The position numbers and the translations under genes were made by a program. A stretch of DNA of 64,000 nt from Schoenoplectus triqueter (Eukaryota; Streptophyta; Magnoliopsida; Poales; Cyperaceae): contig CAXKVV010000081.1 in the NCBI GenBank assembly GCA_964058805.1, forward strand, positions 124,001 through 188,000, written 5' to 3'. The notes below the pieces were generated by a model that saw only the letters and a program-made list of their open reading frames with translations, was not told the origin of the DNA and did no database searches. Each line of letters begins with the position of its first letter. The stretch's first letter is position 1. This document shows positions 15,227 to 30,365 of the stretch, piece after piece.

Positions 15227-18200
15227 CTGCTATTAATAAAAAGATTGTTTGAGTTTTTAACATTTTTGCCCTCAGAACTGCACATAATCTCTTGGAAATT
15301 AATATAACTACTACTAATTACGCCTATTGTAAAATTGTCCAATTAAAACTTCGATATGAATATTCAATAACGCCATTTTTGGACAAAACATAAGTAAGAT
15401 GCGTTAAAAACTGCTGTTTAAACAAGTTGTTTGGCTTTTTGAAATTTTTTGGCCGCACAACTACACATAATTTCGTGCAAATTAAAATAATCACTCCTGA
15501 TTACGCCTATTATAAGATTGTCCTATTAAAATTTCGATATGAATATTCTATGACGCTAATTCCGCGCAAAACATAAGTACGATGCATTAAAAACTGCTGT
15601 TTGAACAAGTTGTTTGAGTTTTTCATAATTTTTGGCCGAATAACTGCATATAATTCCGTGCAAATTAATACAATCACTCCTAGTTACGCCTATTACCAAA
15701 TTGTCCAACTAGAAATTCGATATGAATATTCTATAACGCTAATATTGCACAAAACATAAGTAAGATGTCCTAAAAATCGCTGTTTAAACAAGTTATTTGG
15801 CTTTATGAAAATTTATGGCCGCATAACTACACATAATTTGGTGCAAATTAATATAATTACTCCTAATTATGTCTATTATAAGATTGTTCAATTAACATTT
15901 CAAAATGAATATTTTAGGGCGCTATATTTCCTCAAAACATAAGTAAGATGCACTAGAAACTGCTATTTAAAAAAGTTAAGTTTTCCAACATTTTTGGCCT
16001 CATAACTACATATAATTTCGTGAAAATTAATATAATTACTCGTAATTATGCCTATTAAAATATTAGCCGCTTTGCACTTCGATATGAACATTCTACGACA
16101 CTAGGTTTGCACAAGACATAAGTAGGTGCATTAAAAACAACTGTTTAAATAAGTTGTTTGTGTTTAACAAAATTTTTGGCCGCGTAAATATACATAATTT
16201 CATGCAAATTAATATAATTACTCATAATTATGCCTATTATAAGATTGTCTAATTAAAACTTCGATATGAATATCCTACGACGCTATTTTTCATAAAACAT
16301 AAGTAAGATACATTAGAAACCGCTGTTTAAACACGTAGTTGAAGAATTTTAACATTTTTTGACTCATAACTGCGCATAACTTCATGAAAATTAATATAAT
16401 TACTCCTAATTATACCTATTTGAAGATTATCCAATTAACACTTCGATATGAACGATGTACGGCACAAATTTTGCACAAAACATAAATAAGATGCATTGAA
16501 AAAAGTTGTTTAAACAAATTGATTGAGTTTTTGAAATTTTTTGGCCGCATAACTACATATAATTTCGTAGAAATTAATATAATTACTCCTAATTAGGCCT
16601 ATTATATGATTGTCCAATTATAACTTTGATATGAATATTCTATGACGCTAATTTTGCACAAAATATAAGTAAGATGCATTAGAAACTGTTGTTTAAACAA
16701 GTTGTTTAAGATTTTCAACATTTTTTGCATCAAAACCACACATAATTTCAAGAAAATTAATATAATTACTCCTAACTATGCCTATTATAAGATTGTCAAA
16801 TTAACACTTCGATACGAATATCATAGGACTCTAATTTTTCATAAGACATAAGTAAGATGCATTAGAAATTGCTGTTTAAACAAGTTGTTTAAGATTTTTA
16901 ACATTTATTGCCTCATAATGACACATAATTTCGTGAAAATTAATATAATTACTCCTAATTATACCTATTTGAAGATTATCCAATTAACACTTCGATATGA
17001 ACGATGTACGGCACAAATTTTGCACAAAACATAAATAAGATGCATTGAAAAAAGTTGTTTAAACAAATTGATTGAGTTTTTGAAATTTTTTGGCCGCATA
17101 ACTACATATAATTTCGTAGAAATTAATATAATTACTCCTAATTAGGCCTATTATATGATTGTCCAATTATAACTTTGATATGAATATTCTATGACGCTAA
17201 TTTTGCACAAAATATAAGTAAGATGCATTAGAAACTGTTGTTTAAACAAGTTGTTTAAGATTTTCAACATTTTTTGCATCAAAACCACACATAATTTCAA
17301 GAAAATTAATATAATTACTCCTAACTATGCCTATTATAAGATTGTCAAATTAACACTTCGATACGAATATCATAGGACTCTAATTTTTCATAAGACATAA
17401 GTAAGATGCATTAGAAATTGCTGTTTAAACAAGTTGTTTAAGATTTTTAACATTTATTGCCTCATAATGACACATAATTTCGTGAAAATTAATATAATTA
17501 CTCCTAATTATTCCTATTAGAAGATTATCCAATTAACACTTCGATATGAACATTCTACGATATGAATTTCGCATAAAAAATAAGTAAGATGCATTAAAAA
17601 TAGCTGTTTAAACAAGTTGTTTTTGTTTTGTAAAATTTTTGGCTGCATAACTAGACATAATTTCACGCAAATTAATATAATTACTCCTAATTATGTCTAT
17701 TAAATGATTTTCTAATTAACACTCCAATATGAATATCCTATAACTGTAATTTTTCATAAAACATAAATAAGATACATTTGAAATTGCTGTTTAAACTAGT
17801 TGTTTAAGATTTTCAAAATTTATTGTCTCATAACTACATATAATTTCGTCAAAATTAATATAATTACACCTATTTGTGCCTATTAGACGATTATCCAATT
17901 AATACCTCGATATGAATATTCTACGACACCATGTTTGCACAAAACATAGGTAAAATGCACTAAAAGAACAACAGTTTAAACTAGCTGATTGAGTTTGTCA
18001 AATTTTTTACCGCATAACTACATATAATTTCGTACAAATTAATATAATTACTTCGAATTATGCCTATTATAATATTATATAATTAAAAATTCGTTATAAA
18101 TATTCTATGATGCAAATTTGGCACAAAACATAAGTAGATGAATTAAAAACTGCTGTTTAAACAAGTTGTTTGACTTTTTTTAAATTTCTGGCCGCATAAA

Positions 18201-18698
18201 CACACATAATTTCGTGAGAATTCATATAATTACTCCTAATCATGTCTATTATAAGATTGTTCAATGAAAACTTCGATATGAATATTCTACGACACTAATT
18301 TTACACAAAACACAAGTAAGATGCATTAAAAACAGCTGTTTAAATGAGTTATTTGAGTTTTTCAAAAATATTGGCGGCATAACTGCACATAATTTCTTAT
18401 AAATTACTATAATTACTCCTAAATATGTCTATAGTAGGTTTTACCTATTGAAACTTCGAGATGAATGTTGTACAACACTAATTTTGCACAAAACTTAAGT
18501 AAGATGCATTAAAAACAGCTGTTTAAACAAGTGGTTTGATCGTTCCAAATTTTTTGGCCGCATAACTGTACATAATTTCGTATAAATTAATATAATTACT
18601 CCTAATCATGTAATTTATATGATTTTTCACTGAACACGTTGATATGAATATTCTACGATACTAATTTTTCACAAAACATAAGTAAGATACTTTAGAAA
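15227..18698. repeat. HOR copy 6 (3,472 bp, 19 monomers), with a 549 bp insertion
   Basis: This copy is 549 bp (three monomers) longer than the others. The landmark tatacctatttgaagatt occurs at 16411 and again at 16960, and the block between the two is repeated almost exactly. It fits unequal crossover between monomers 7/8 and 10/11, which share a stretch of about 30 bp. Confidence 0.95.
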
Positions 18699-21620
18699 CT
18701 GCTATTAATAAAAAGATTGTTTGAGTTTTTAACATTTTTGCCTCAGAACTGCACATAATCTCTTGGAAATTAATATAACTACTACTAATTACGCCTATTG
18801 TAAAATTGTCCAATTAAAACTTCGATATGAATATTCAATAACGCCATTTTTGGACAAAACATAAGTAAGATGCGTTAAAAACTGCTGTTTAAACAAGTTG
18901 TTTGGCTTTTTGAAATTTTTTGGCCGCACAACTACACATAATTTCGTGCAAATTAAAATAATCACTCCTGATTACGCCTATTATAAGATTGTCCTATTAA
19001 AATTTCGATATGAATATTCTATGACGCTAATTCCGCGCAAAACATAAGTACGATGCATTAAAAACTGCTGTTTGAACAAGTTGTTTGAGTTTTTCATAAT
19101 TTTTGGCCGAATAACTGCATATAATTCCGTGCAAATTAATACAATCACTCCTAGTTACGCCTATTACCAAATTGTCCAACTAGAAATTCGATATGAATAT
19201 TCTATAACGCTAATATTGCACAAAACATAAGTAAGATGTCCTAAAAATCGCGGTTTAAACAAGTTATTTGGCTTTATGAAAATTTATGGCCGCATAACTA
19301 CACATAATTTGGTGCAAATTAATATAATTACTCCTAATTATGTCTATTATAAGATTGTTCAATTAACATTTCAAAATGAATATTTTAGGGCGCTATATTT
19401 CCTCAAAACATAAGTAAGATGCACTAGAAACTGCTATTTAAAAAAGTTAAGTTTTCCAACATTTTTGGCCTCATAACTACATATAATTTCGTGAAAATTA
19501 ATATAATTACTCGTAATTATGCCTATTAAAATATTAGCCGCTTTGCACTTCGATATGAACATTCTACGACACTAGGTTTGCACAAGACATAAGTAGGTGC
19601 ATTAAAAACAACTGTTTAAATAAGTTGTTTGTGTTTAACAAAATTTTTGGCCGCGTAAATATACATAATTTCATGCAAATTAATATAATTACTCATAATT
19701 ATGCCTATTATAAGATTGTCTAATTAAAACTTCGATATGAATATCCTACGACGCTATTTTTCATAAAACATAAGTAAGATACATTAGAAACCGCTGTTTA
19801 AACACGTAGTTGAAGAATTTTAACATTTTTTGACTCATAACTGCGCATAACTTCGTGAAAATTAATATAATTACTCCTAATTATACCTATTAGAAGATTA
19901 TCCAATTAACACTTCGATATGAACGATGTACGGCACAAATTTTGCACAAAACATAAATAAGATGCATTGAAAAAAGTTGTATAAACAAATTGATTGAGTT
20001 TTTGAAATTTTTTGGCCGCATAACTACATATAATTTCGTAGAAATTAATATAATTACTCCTAATTATGCCTATTATATGATTGTCCAATTATAACTTTGA
20101 TATGAATATTCTATGACGCTAATTTTGCACAAAATATAAGTAAGATGCATTAGAAACTGTTGTTTAAACAAGTTGTTTAAGATTTTCAACATTTTTTGCA
20201 TCAAAACCACACATAATTTCAAGAAAATTAATATAATTACTCCTAACTATGCCTATTATAAGATTGTCAAATTAACACTTCGATACGAATATCATAGGAC
20301 TCTAATTTTTCATAAGACATAAGTAAGATGCATTAGAAATTGCTGTTTAAACAAGTTGTTTAAGATTTTTAACATTTATTGCCTCATAATGACACATAAT
20401 TTCGTGAAAATTAATATAATTACTCCTAATTATTCCTATTAGAAGATTATCCAATTAACACTTCGATATGAACATTCTACGATATGAATTTCGCATAAAA
20501 AATAAGTAAGATGCATTAAAAATAGCTGTTTAAACAAGTTGTTTTTGTTTTGTAAAATTTTTGGCTGCATAACTAGACATAATTTCACGCAAATTAATAT
20601 AATTACTCCTAATTATGTCTATTAAATGATTTTCTAATTAACACTCCAATATGAATATCCTATAACTGTAATTTTTCATAAAACATAAATAAGATACATT
20701 TGAAATTGCTGTTTAAACTAGTTGTTTAAGATTTTCAAAATTTATTGTCTCATAACTACATATAATTTCGTCAAAATTAATATAATTACACCTATTTGTG
20801 CCTATTAGACGATTATCCAATTAATACCTCGATATGAATATTCTACGACACCATGTTTGCACAAAACATAGGTAAAATGCACTAAAAGAACAACAGTTTA
20901 AACTAGCTGATTGAGTTTGTCAAATTTTTTACCGCATAACTACATATAATTTCATACAAATTAATATAATTACTTCGAATTATGCCTATTATAATATTAT
21001 ATAATTAAAAATTCGTTATAAATATTCTATGATGTAAATTTGGCACAAAACATAAGTAGATGAATTAAAAACTGCTGTTTAAACAAGTTGTTTGACTTTT
21101 TTTAAATTTCTGGCCGCATAAACACACATAATTTCGTGAGAATTCATATAATTACTCCTAATCATGTCTATTATAAGATTGTTCAATGAAAACTTCGATA
21201 TGAATATTCTACGACACTAATTTTACACAAAACACAAGTAAGATGCATTAAAAACAGCTGTTTAAATGAGTTATTTGAGTTTTTCAAAAATATTGGCGGC
21301 ATAACTGCACATAATTTCTTATAAATTACTATAATTACTCCTAAATATGTCTATAGTAGGTTTTACCTATTGAAACTTCGAGATGAATGTTGTACAACAC
21401 TAATTTTGCACAAAACTTAAGTAAGATGCATTAAAAACAGCTGTTTAAACAAGTGGTTTGATCGTTCCAAATTTTTTGGCCGCATAACTGTACATAATTT
21501 CGTATAAATTAATATAATTACTCCTAATCATGTAATTTATATGATTTTTCACTGAACACGTTGATATGAATATTCTACGATACTAATTTTTCACAAAACA
21601 TAAGTAAGATACTTTAGAAA
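18699..21620. repeat. HOR copy 7 (2,922 bp), A-type
   Basis: A-type variants are cgcggtttaaac (near 19249), gttgtataaac (near 19976), ttcatacaaatt (near 20951) and gatgtaaatttgg (near 21031). One C is missing in tttttgcctcag near 18738, which explains the 2,922 bp length. Confidence 0.95.
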
Positions 21621-24531
21621 CTGCTATTAATAAAAAGATTGTTTGAGTTTTTAACATTTTTGCCCTCAGAACTGCACATAATCTCTTGGAAATTAATATA
21701 ACTACTACTAATTACGCCTATTGTAAAATTGTCCAATTAAAACTTCGATATGAATATTCAATAACGCCATTTTTGGACAAAACATAAGTAAGATGCGTTA
21801 AAAACTGCTGTTTAAACAAGTTGTTTGGCTTTTTGAAATTTTTTGGCCGCACAACTACACATAATTTCGTGCAAATTAAAATAATCACTCCTGATTACGC
21901 CTATTATAAGATTGTCCTATTAAAATTTCGATATGAATATTCTATGACGCTAATTCCGCGCAAAACATAAGTACGATGCATTAAAAACTGCTGTTTGAAC
22001 AAGTTGTTTGAGTTTTTCATAATTTTTGGCCGAATAACTGCATATAATTCCGTGCAAATTAATACAATCACTCCTAGTTACGCCTATTACCAAATTGTCC
22101 AACTAGAAATTCGATATGAATATTCTATAACGCTAATATTGCACAAAACATAAGTAAGATGTCCTAAAAATCGCTGTTTAAACAAGTTATTTGGCTTTAT
22201 GAAAATTTATGGCCGCATAACTACACATAATTTGGTGCAAATTAATATAATTACTCCTAATTATGTCTATTATAAGATTGTTCAATTAACATTTCAAAAT
22301 GAATATTTTAGGGCGCTATATTTCCTCAAAACATAAGTAAGATGCACTAGAAACTGCTATTTAAAAAAGTTAAGTTTTCCAACATTTTTGGCCTCATAAC
22401 TACATATAATTTCGTGAAAATTAATATAATTACTCGTAATTATGCCTATTAAAATATTAGCCGCTTTGCACTTCGATATGAACATTCTACGACACTAGGT
22501 TTGCACAAGACATAAGTAGGTGCATTAAAAACAACTGTTTAAATAAGTTGTTTGTGTTTAACAAAAATTTTGGCCGCGTAAATATACATAATTTCATGCA
22601 AATTAATATAATTACTCATAATTATGCCTATTATAAGATTGTCTAATTAAAACTTCGATATGAATATCCTACGACGCTATTTTTCATAAAACATAAGTAA
22701 GATACATTAGAAACCGCTGTTTAAACACGTAGTTGAAGAATTTTAACATTTTTTGACTCATAACTGCGCATAACTTCGTGAAAATTAATATAATTACTCC
22801 TAATTATACCTATTAGAAGATTATCCAATTAACACTTCGATATGAACGATGTACGGCACAAATTTTGCACAAAACATAAATAAGATGCATTGAAAAAAGT
22901 TGTTTAAACAAATTGATTGAGTTTTTGAAATTTTTTGGCCGCATAACTACATATAATTTCGTAGAAATTAATATAATTACTCCTAATTATGCCTATTATA
23001 TGATTGTCCAATTATAACTTTGATATGAATATTCTATGACGCTAATTTTGCACAAAATATAAGTAAGATGCATTAGAAACTGTTGTTTAAACAAGTTGTT
23101 TAAGATTTTCAACATTTTTTGCATCAAAACCACACATAATTTCAAGAAAATTAATATAATTACTCCTAACTATGCCTATTATAAGATTGTCAAATTAACA
23201 CTTCGATACGAATATCATAGGACTCTAATTTTTCATAAGACATAAGTAAGATGCATTAGAAATTGCTGTTTAAACAAGTTGTTTAAGATTTTTAACATTT
23301 ATTGCCTCATAATGACACATAATTTCGTGAAAATTAATATAATTACTCCTAATTATTCCTATTAGAAGATTATCCAATTAACACTTCGATATGAACATTC
23401 TACGATATGAATTTCGCATAAAAAATAAGTAAGATGCATTAAAAATAGCTGTTTAAACAAGTTGTTTTTGTTTTGTAAAATTTTTGGCTGCATAACTAGA
23501 CATAATTTCACGCAAATTAATATAATTACTCCTAATTATGTCTATTAAATGATTTTCTAATTAACACTCCAATATGAATATCCTATAACTGTAATTTTTC
23601 ATAAAACATAAATAAGATACATTTGAAATTGCTGTTTAAGATTTTCAAAATTTATTGTCTCATAACTACATATAATTTCGTCAAAATTAATATAATTACA
23701 CCTATTTGTGCCTATTAGACGATTATCCAATTAATACCTCGATATGAATATTCTACGACACCATGTTTGCACAAAACATAGGTAAAATGCACTAAAAGAA
23801 CAACAGTTTAAACTAGCTGATTGAGTTTGTCAAATTTTTTACCGCATAACTACATATAATTTCGTACAAATTAATATAATTACTTCGAATTATGCCTATT
23901 ATAATATTATATAATTAAAACTTCGTTATAAATATTCTATGATGCAAATTTGGCACAAAACATAAGTAGATGAATTAAAAACTGCTGTTTAAACAAGTTG
24001 TTTGACTTTTTTTTAAATTTCTGGCCGCATAAACACACATAATTTCGTGAGAATTCATATAATTACTCCTAATCATGTCTATTATAAGATTGTTCAATGA
24101 AAACTTCGATATGAATATTCTACGACACTAATTTTACACAAAACACAAGTAAGATGCATTAAAAACAGCTGTTTAAATGAGTTATTTGAGTTTTTCAAAA
24201 ATATTGGCGGCATAACTGCACATAATTTCTTATAAATTACTATAATTACTCCTAAATATGTCTATAGTAGGTTTTACCTATTGAAACTTCGAGATGAATG
24301 TTGTACAACACTAATTTTGCACAAAACTTAAGTAAGATGCATTAAAAACAGCTGTTTAAACAAGTGGTTTGATCGTTCCAAATTTTTTGGCCGCATAACT
24401 GTACATAATTTCGTATAAATTAATATAATTACTCCTAATCATGTAATTTATATGATTTTTCACTGAACACGTTGATATGAATATTCTACGATACTAATTT
24501 TTCACAAAACATAAGTAAGATACTTTAGAAA
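21621..24531. repeat. HOR copy 8 (2,911 bp), B-type
   Basis: B-type variants are acaaaaattttgg (near 22561), a 12-bp deletion in the monomer 12 box (near 23630) and an extra T in gacttttttttaaat (near 24004). Confidence 0.95.
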
Positions 24532-27454
24532 CTGCTATTAATAAAAAGATTGTTTGAGTTTTTAACATTTTTGCCCTCAGAACTGCACATAATCTCTTGG
24601 AAATTAATATAACTACTACTAATTACGCCTATTGTAAAATTGTCCAATTAAAACTTCGATATGAATATTCAATAACGCCATTTTTGGACAAAACATAAGT
24701 AAGATGCGTTAAAAACTGCTGTTTAAACAAGTTGTTTGGCTTTTTGAAATTTTTTGGCCGCACAACTACACATAATTTCGTGCAAATTAAAATAATCACT
24801 CCTGATTACGCCTATTATAAGATTGTCCTATTAAAATTTCGATATGAATATTCTATGACGCTAATTCCGCGCAAAACATAAGTACGATGCATTAAAAACT
24901 GCTGTTTGAACAAGTTGTTTGAGTTTTTCATAATTTTTGGCCGAATAACTGCATATAATTCCGTGCAAATTAATACAATCACTCCTAGTTACGCCTATTA
25001 CCAAATTGTCCAACTAGAAATTCGATATGAATATTCTATAACGCTAATATTGCACAAAACATAAGTAAGATGTCCTAAAAATCGCGGTTTAAACAAGTTA
25101 TTTGGCTTTATGAAAATTTATGGCCGCATAACTACACATAATTTGGTGCAAATTAATATAATTACTCCTAATTATGTCTATTATAAGATTGTTCAATTAA
25201 CATTTCAAAATGAATATTTTAGGGCGCTATATTTCCTCAAAACATAAGTAAGATGCACTAGAAACTGCTATTTAAAAAAGTTAAGTTTTCCAACATTTTT
25301 GGCCTCATAACTACATATAATTTCGTGAAAATTAATATAATTACTCGTAATTATGCCTATTAAAATATTAGCCGCTTTGCACTTCGATATGAACATTCTA
25401 CGACACTAGGTTTGCACAAGACATAAGTAGGTGCATTAAAAACAACTGTTTAAATAAGTTGTTTGTGTTTAACAAAATTTTTGGCCGCGTAAATATACAT
25501 AATTTCATGCAAATTAATATAATTACTCATAATTATGCCTATTATAAGATTGTCTAATTAAAACTTCGATATGAATATCCTACGACGCTATTTTTCATAA
25601 AACATAAGTAAGATACATTAGAAACCGCTGTTTAAACACGTAGTTGAAGAATTTTAACATTTTTTGACTCATAACTGCGCATAACTTCGTGAAAATTAAT
25701 ATAATTACTCCTAATTATACCTATTAGAAGATTATCCAATTAACACTTCGATATGAACGATGTACGGCACAAATTTTGCACAAAACATAAATAAGATGCA
25801 TTGAAAAAAGTTGTATAAACAAATTGATTGAGTTTTTGAAATTTTTTGGCCGCATAACTACATATAATTTCGTAGAAATTAATATAATTACTCCTAATTA
25901 TGCCTATTATATGATTGTCCAATTATAACTTTGATATGAATATTCTATGACGCTAATTTTGCACAAAATATAAGTAAGATGCATTAGAAACTGTTGTTTA
26001 AACAAGTTGTTTAAGATTTTCAACATTTTTTGCATCAAAACCACACATAATTTCAAGAAAATTAATATAATTACTCCTAACTATGCCTATTATAAGATTG
26101 TCAAATTAACACTTCGATACGAATATCATAGGACTCTAATTTTTCATAAGACATAAGTAAGATGCATTAGAAATTGCTGTTTAAACAAGTTGTTTAAGAT
26201 TTTTAACATTTATTGCCTCATAATGACACATAATTTCGTGAAAATTAATATAATTACTCCTAATTATTCCTATTAGAAGATTATCCAATTAACACTTCGA
26301 TATGAACATTCTACGATATGAATTTCGCATAAAAAATAAGTAAGATGCATTAAAAATAGCTGTTTAAACAAGTTGTTTTTGTTTTGTAAAATTTTTGGCT
26401 GCATAACTAGACATAATTTCACGCAAATTAATATAATTACTCCTAATTATGTCTATTAAATGATTTTCTAATTAACACTCCAATATGAATATCCTATAAC
26501 TGTAATTTTTCATAAAACATAAATAAGATACATTTGAAATTGCTGTTTAAACTAGTTGTTTAAGATTTTCAAAATTTATTGTCTCATAACTACATATAAT
26601 TTCGTCAAAATTAATATAATTACACCTATTTGTGCCTATTAGACGATTATCCAATTAATACCTCGATATGAATATTCTACGACACCATGTTTGCACAAAA
26701 CATAGGTAAAATGCACTAAAAGAACAACAGTTTAAACTAGCTGATTGAGTTTGTCAAATTTTTTACCGCATAACTACATATAATTTCATACAAATTAATA
26801 TAATTACTTCGAATTATGCCTATTATAATATTATATAATTAAAAATTCGTTATAAATATTCTATGATGTAAATTTGGCACAAAACATAAGTAGATGAATT
26901 AAAAACTGCTGTTTAAACAAGTTGTTTGACTTTTTTTAAATTTCTGGCCGCATAAACACACATAATTTCGTGAGAATTCATATAATTACTCCTAATCATG
27001 TCTATTATAAGATTGTTCAATGAAAACTTCGATATGAATATTCTACGACACTAATTTTACACAAAACACAAGTAAGATGCATTAAAAACAGCTGTTTAAA
27101 TGAGTTATTTGAGTTTTTCAAAAATATTGGCGGCATAACTGCACATAATTTCTTATAAATTACTATAATTACTCCTAAATATGTCTATAGTAGGTTTTAC
27201 CTATTGAAACTTCGAGATGAATGTTGTACAACACTAATTTTGCACAAAACTTAAGTAAGATGCATTAAAAACAGCTGTTTAAACAAGTGGTTTGATCGTT
27301 CCAAATTTTTTGGCCGCATAACTGTACATAATTTCGTATAAATTAATATAATTACTCCTAATCATGTAATTTATATGATTTTTCACTGAACACGTTGATA
27401 TGAATATTCTACGATACTAATTTTTCACAAAACATAAGTAAGATACTTTAGAAA
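24532..27454. repeat. HOR copy 9 (2,923 bp), A-type
   Basis: This copy has the full A-type variant set seen in copy 7: cgcggtttaaac, gttgtataaac, ttcatacaaatt and gatgtaaatttgg. Confidence 0.95.
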
Positions 27455-30365
27455 CTGCTATTAATAAAAAGATTGTTTGAGTTTTTAACATTTTTGCCCT
27501 CAGAACTGCACATAATCTCTTGGAAATTAATATAACTACTACTAATTACGCCTATTGTAAAATTGTCCAATTAAAACTTCGATATGAATATTCAATAACG
27601 CCATTTTTGGACAAAACATAAGTAAGATGCGTTAAAAACTGCTGTTTAAACAAGTTGTTTGGCTTTTTGAAATTTTTTGGCCGCACAACTACACATAATT
27701 TCGTGCAAATTAAAATAATCACTCCTGATTACGCCTATTATAAGATTGTCCTATTAAAATTTCGATATGAATATTCTATGACGCTAATTCCGCGCAAAAC
27801 ATAAGTACGATGCATTAAAAACTGCTGTTTGAACAAGTTGTTTGAGTTTTTCATAATTTTTGGCCGAATAACTGCATATAATTCCGTGCAAATTAATACA
27901 ATCACTCCTAGTTACGCCTATTACCAAATTGTCCAACTAGAAATTCGATATGAATATTCTATAACGCTAATATTGCACAAAACATAAGTAAGATGTCCTA
28001 AAAATCGCTGTTTAAACAAGTTATTTGGCTTTATGAAAATTTATGGCCGCATAACTACACATAATTTGGTGCAAATTAATATAATTACTCCTAATTATGT
28101 CTATTATAAGATTGTTCAATTAACATTTCAAAATGAATATTTTAGGGCGCTATATTTCCTCAAAACATAAGTAAGATGCACTAGAAACTGCTATTTAAAA
28201 AAGTTAAGTTTTCCAACATTTTTGGCCTCATAACTACATATAATTTCGTGAAAATTAATATAATTACTCGTAATTATGCCTATTAAAATATTAGCCGCTT
28301 TGCACTTCGATATGAACATTCTACGACACTAGGTTTGCACAAGACATAAGTAGGTGCATTAAAAACAACTGTTTAAATAAGTTGTTTGTGTTTAACAAAA
28401 ATTTTGGCCGCGTAAATATACATAATTTCATGCAAATTAATATAATTACTCATAATTATGCCTATTATAAGATTGTCTAATTAAAACTTCGATATGAATA
28501 TCCTACGACGCTATTTTTCATAAAACATAAGTAAGATACATTAGAAACCGCTGTTTAAACACGTAGTTGAAGAATTTTAACATTTTTTGACTCATAACTG
28601 CGCATAACTTCGTGAAAATTAATATAATTACTCCTAATTATACCTATTAGAAGATTATCCAATTAACACTTCGATATGAACGATGTACGGCACAAATTTT
28701 GCACAAAACATAAATAAGATGCATTGAAAAAAGTTGTTTAAACAAATTGATTGAGTTTTTGAAATTTTTTGGCCGCATAACTACATATAATTTCGTAGAA
28801 ATTAATATAATTACTCCTAATTATGCCTATTATATGATTGTCCAATTATAACTTTGATATGAATATTCTATGACGCTAATTTTGCACAAAATATAAGTAA
28901 GATGCATTAGAAACTGTTGTTTAAACAAGTTGTTTAAGATTTTCAACATTTTTTGCATCAAAACCACACATAATTTCAAGAAAATTAATATAATTACTCC
29001 TAACTATGCCTATTATAAGATTGTCAAATTAACACTTCGATACGAATATCATAGGACTCTAATTTTTCATAAGACATAAGTAAGATGCATTAGAAATTGC
29101 TGTTTAAACAAGTTGTTTAAGATTTTTAACATTTATTGCCTCATAATGACACATAATTTCGTGAAAATTAATATAATTACTCCTAATTATTCCTATTAGA
29201 AGATTATCCAATTAACACTTCGATATGAACATTCTACGATATGAATTTCGCATAAAAAATAAGTAAGATGCATTAAAAATAGCTGTTTAAACAAGTTGTT
29301 TTTGTTTTGTAAAATTTTTGGCTGCATAACTAGACATAATTTCACGCAAATTAATATAATTACTCCTAATTATGTCTATTAAATGATTTTCTAATTAACA
29401 CTCCAATATGAATATCCTATAACTGTAATTTTTCATAAAACATAAATAAGATACATTTGAAATTGCTGTTTAAGATTTTCAAAATTTATTGTCTCATAAC
29501 TACATATAATTTCGTCAAAATTAATATAATTACACCTATTTGTGCCTATTAGACGATTATCCAATTAATACCTCGATATGAATATTCTACGACACCATGT
29601 TTGCACAAAACATAGGTAAAATGCACTAAAAGAACAACAGTTTAAACTAGCTGATTGAGTTTGTCAAATTTTTTACCGCATAACTACATATAATTTCGTA
29701 CAAATTAATATAATTACTTCGAATTATGCCTATTATAATATTATATAATTAAAACTTCGTTATAAATATTCTATGATGCAAATTTGGCACAAAACATAAG
29801 TAGATGAATTAAAAACTGCTGTTTAAACAAGTTGTTTGACTTTTTTTTAAATTTCTGGCCGCATAAACACACATAATTTCGTGAGAATTCATATAATTAC
29901 TCCTAATCATGTCTATTATAAGATTGTTCAATGAAAACTTCGATATGAATATTCTACGACACTAATTTTACACAAAACACAAGTAAGATGCATTAAAAAC
30001 AGCTGTTTAAATGAGTTATTTGAGTTTTTCAAAAATATTGGCGGCATAACTGCACATAATTTCTTATAAATTACTATAATTACTCCTAAATATGTCTATA
30101 GTAGGTTTTACCTATTGAAACTTCGAGATGAATGTTGTACAACACTAATTTTGCACAAAACTTAAGTAAGATGCATTAAAAACAGCTGTTTAAACAAGTG
30201 GTTTGATCGTTCCAAATTTTTTGGCCGCATAACTGTACATAATTTCGTATAAATTAATATAATTACTCCTAATCATGTAATTTATATGATTTTTCACTGA
30301 ACACGTTGATATGAATATTCTACGATACTAATTTTTCACAAAACATAAGTAAGATACTTTAGAAA
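27455..30365. repeat. HOR copy 10 (2,911 bp), B-type
   Basis: This copy has the full B-type set of copy 8, including the same 12-bp deletion (near 29465), the five-A variant near 28396 and the extra T near 29838. Confidence 0.95.
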
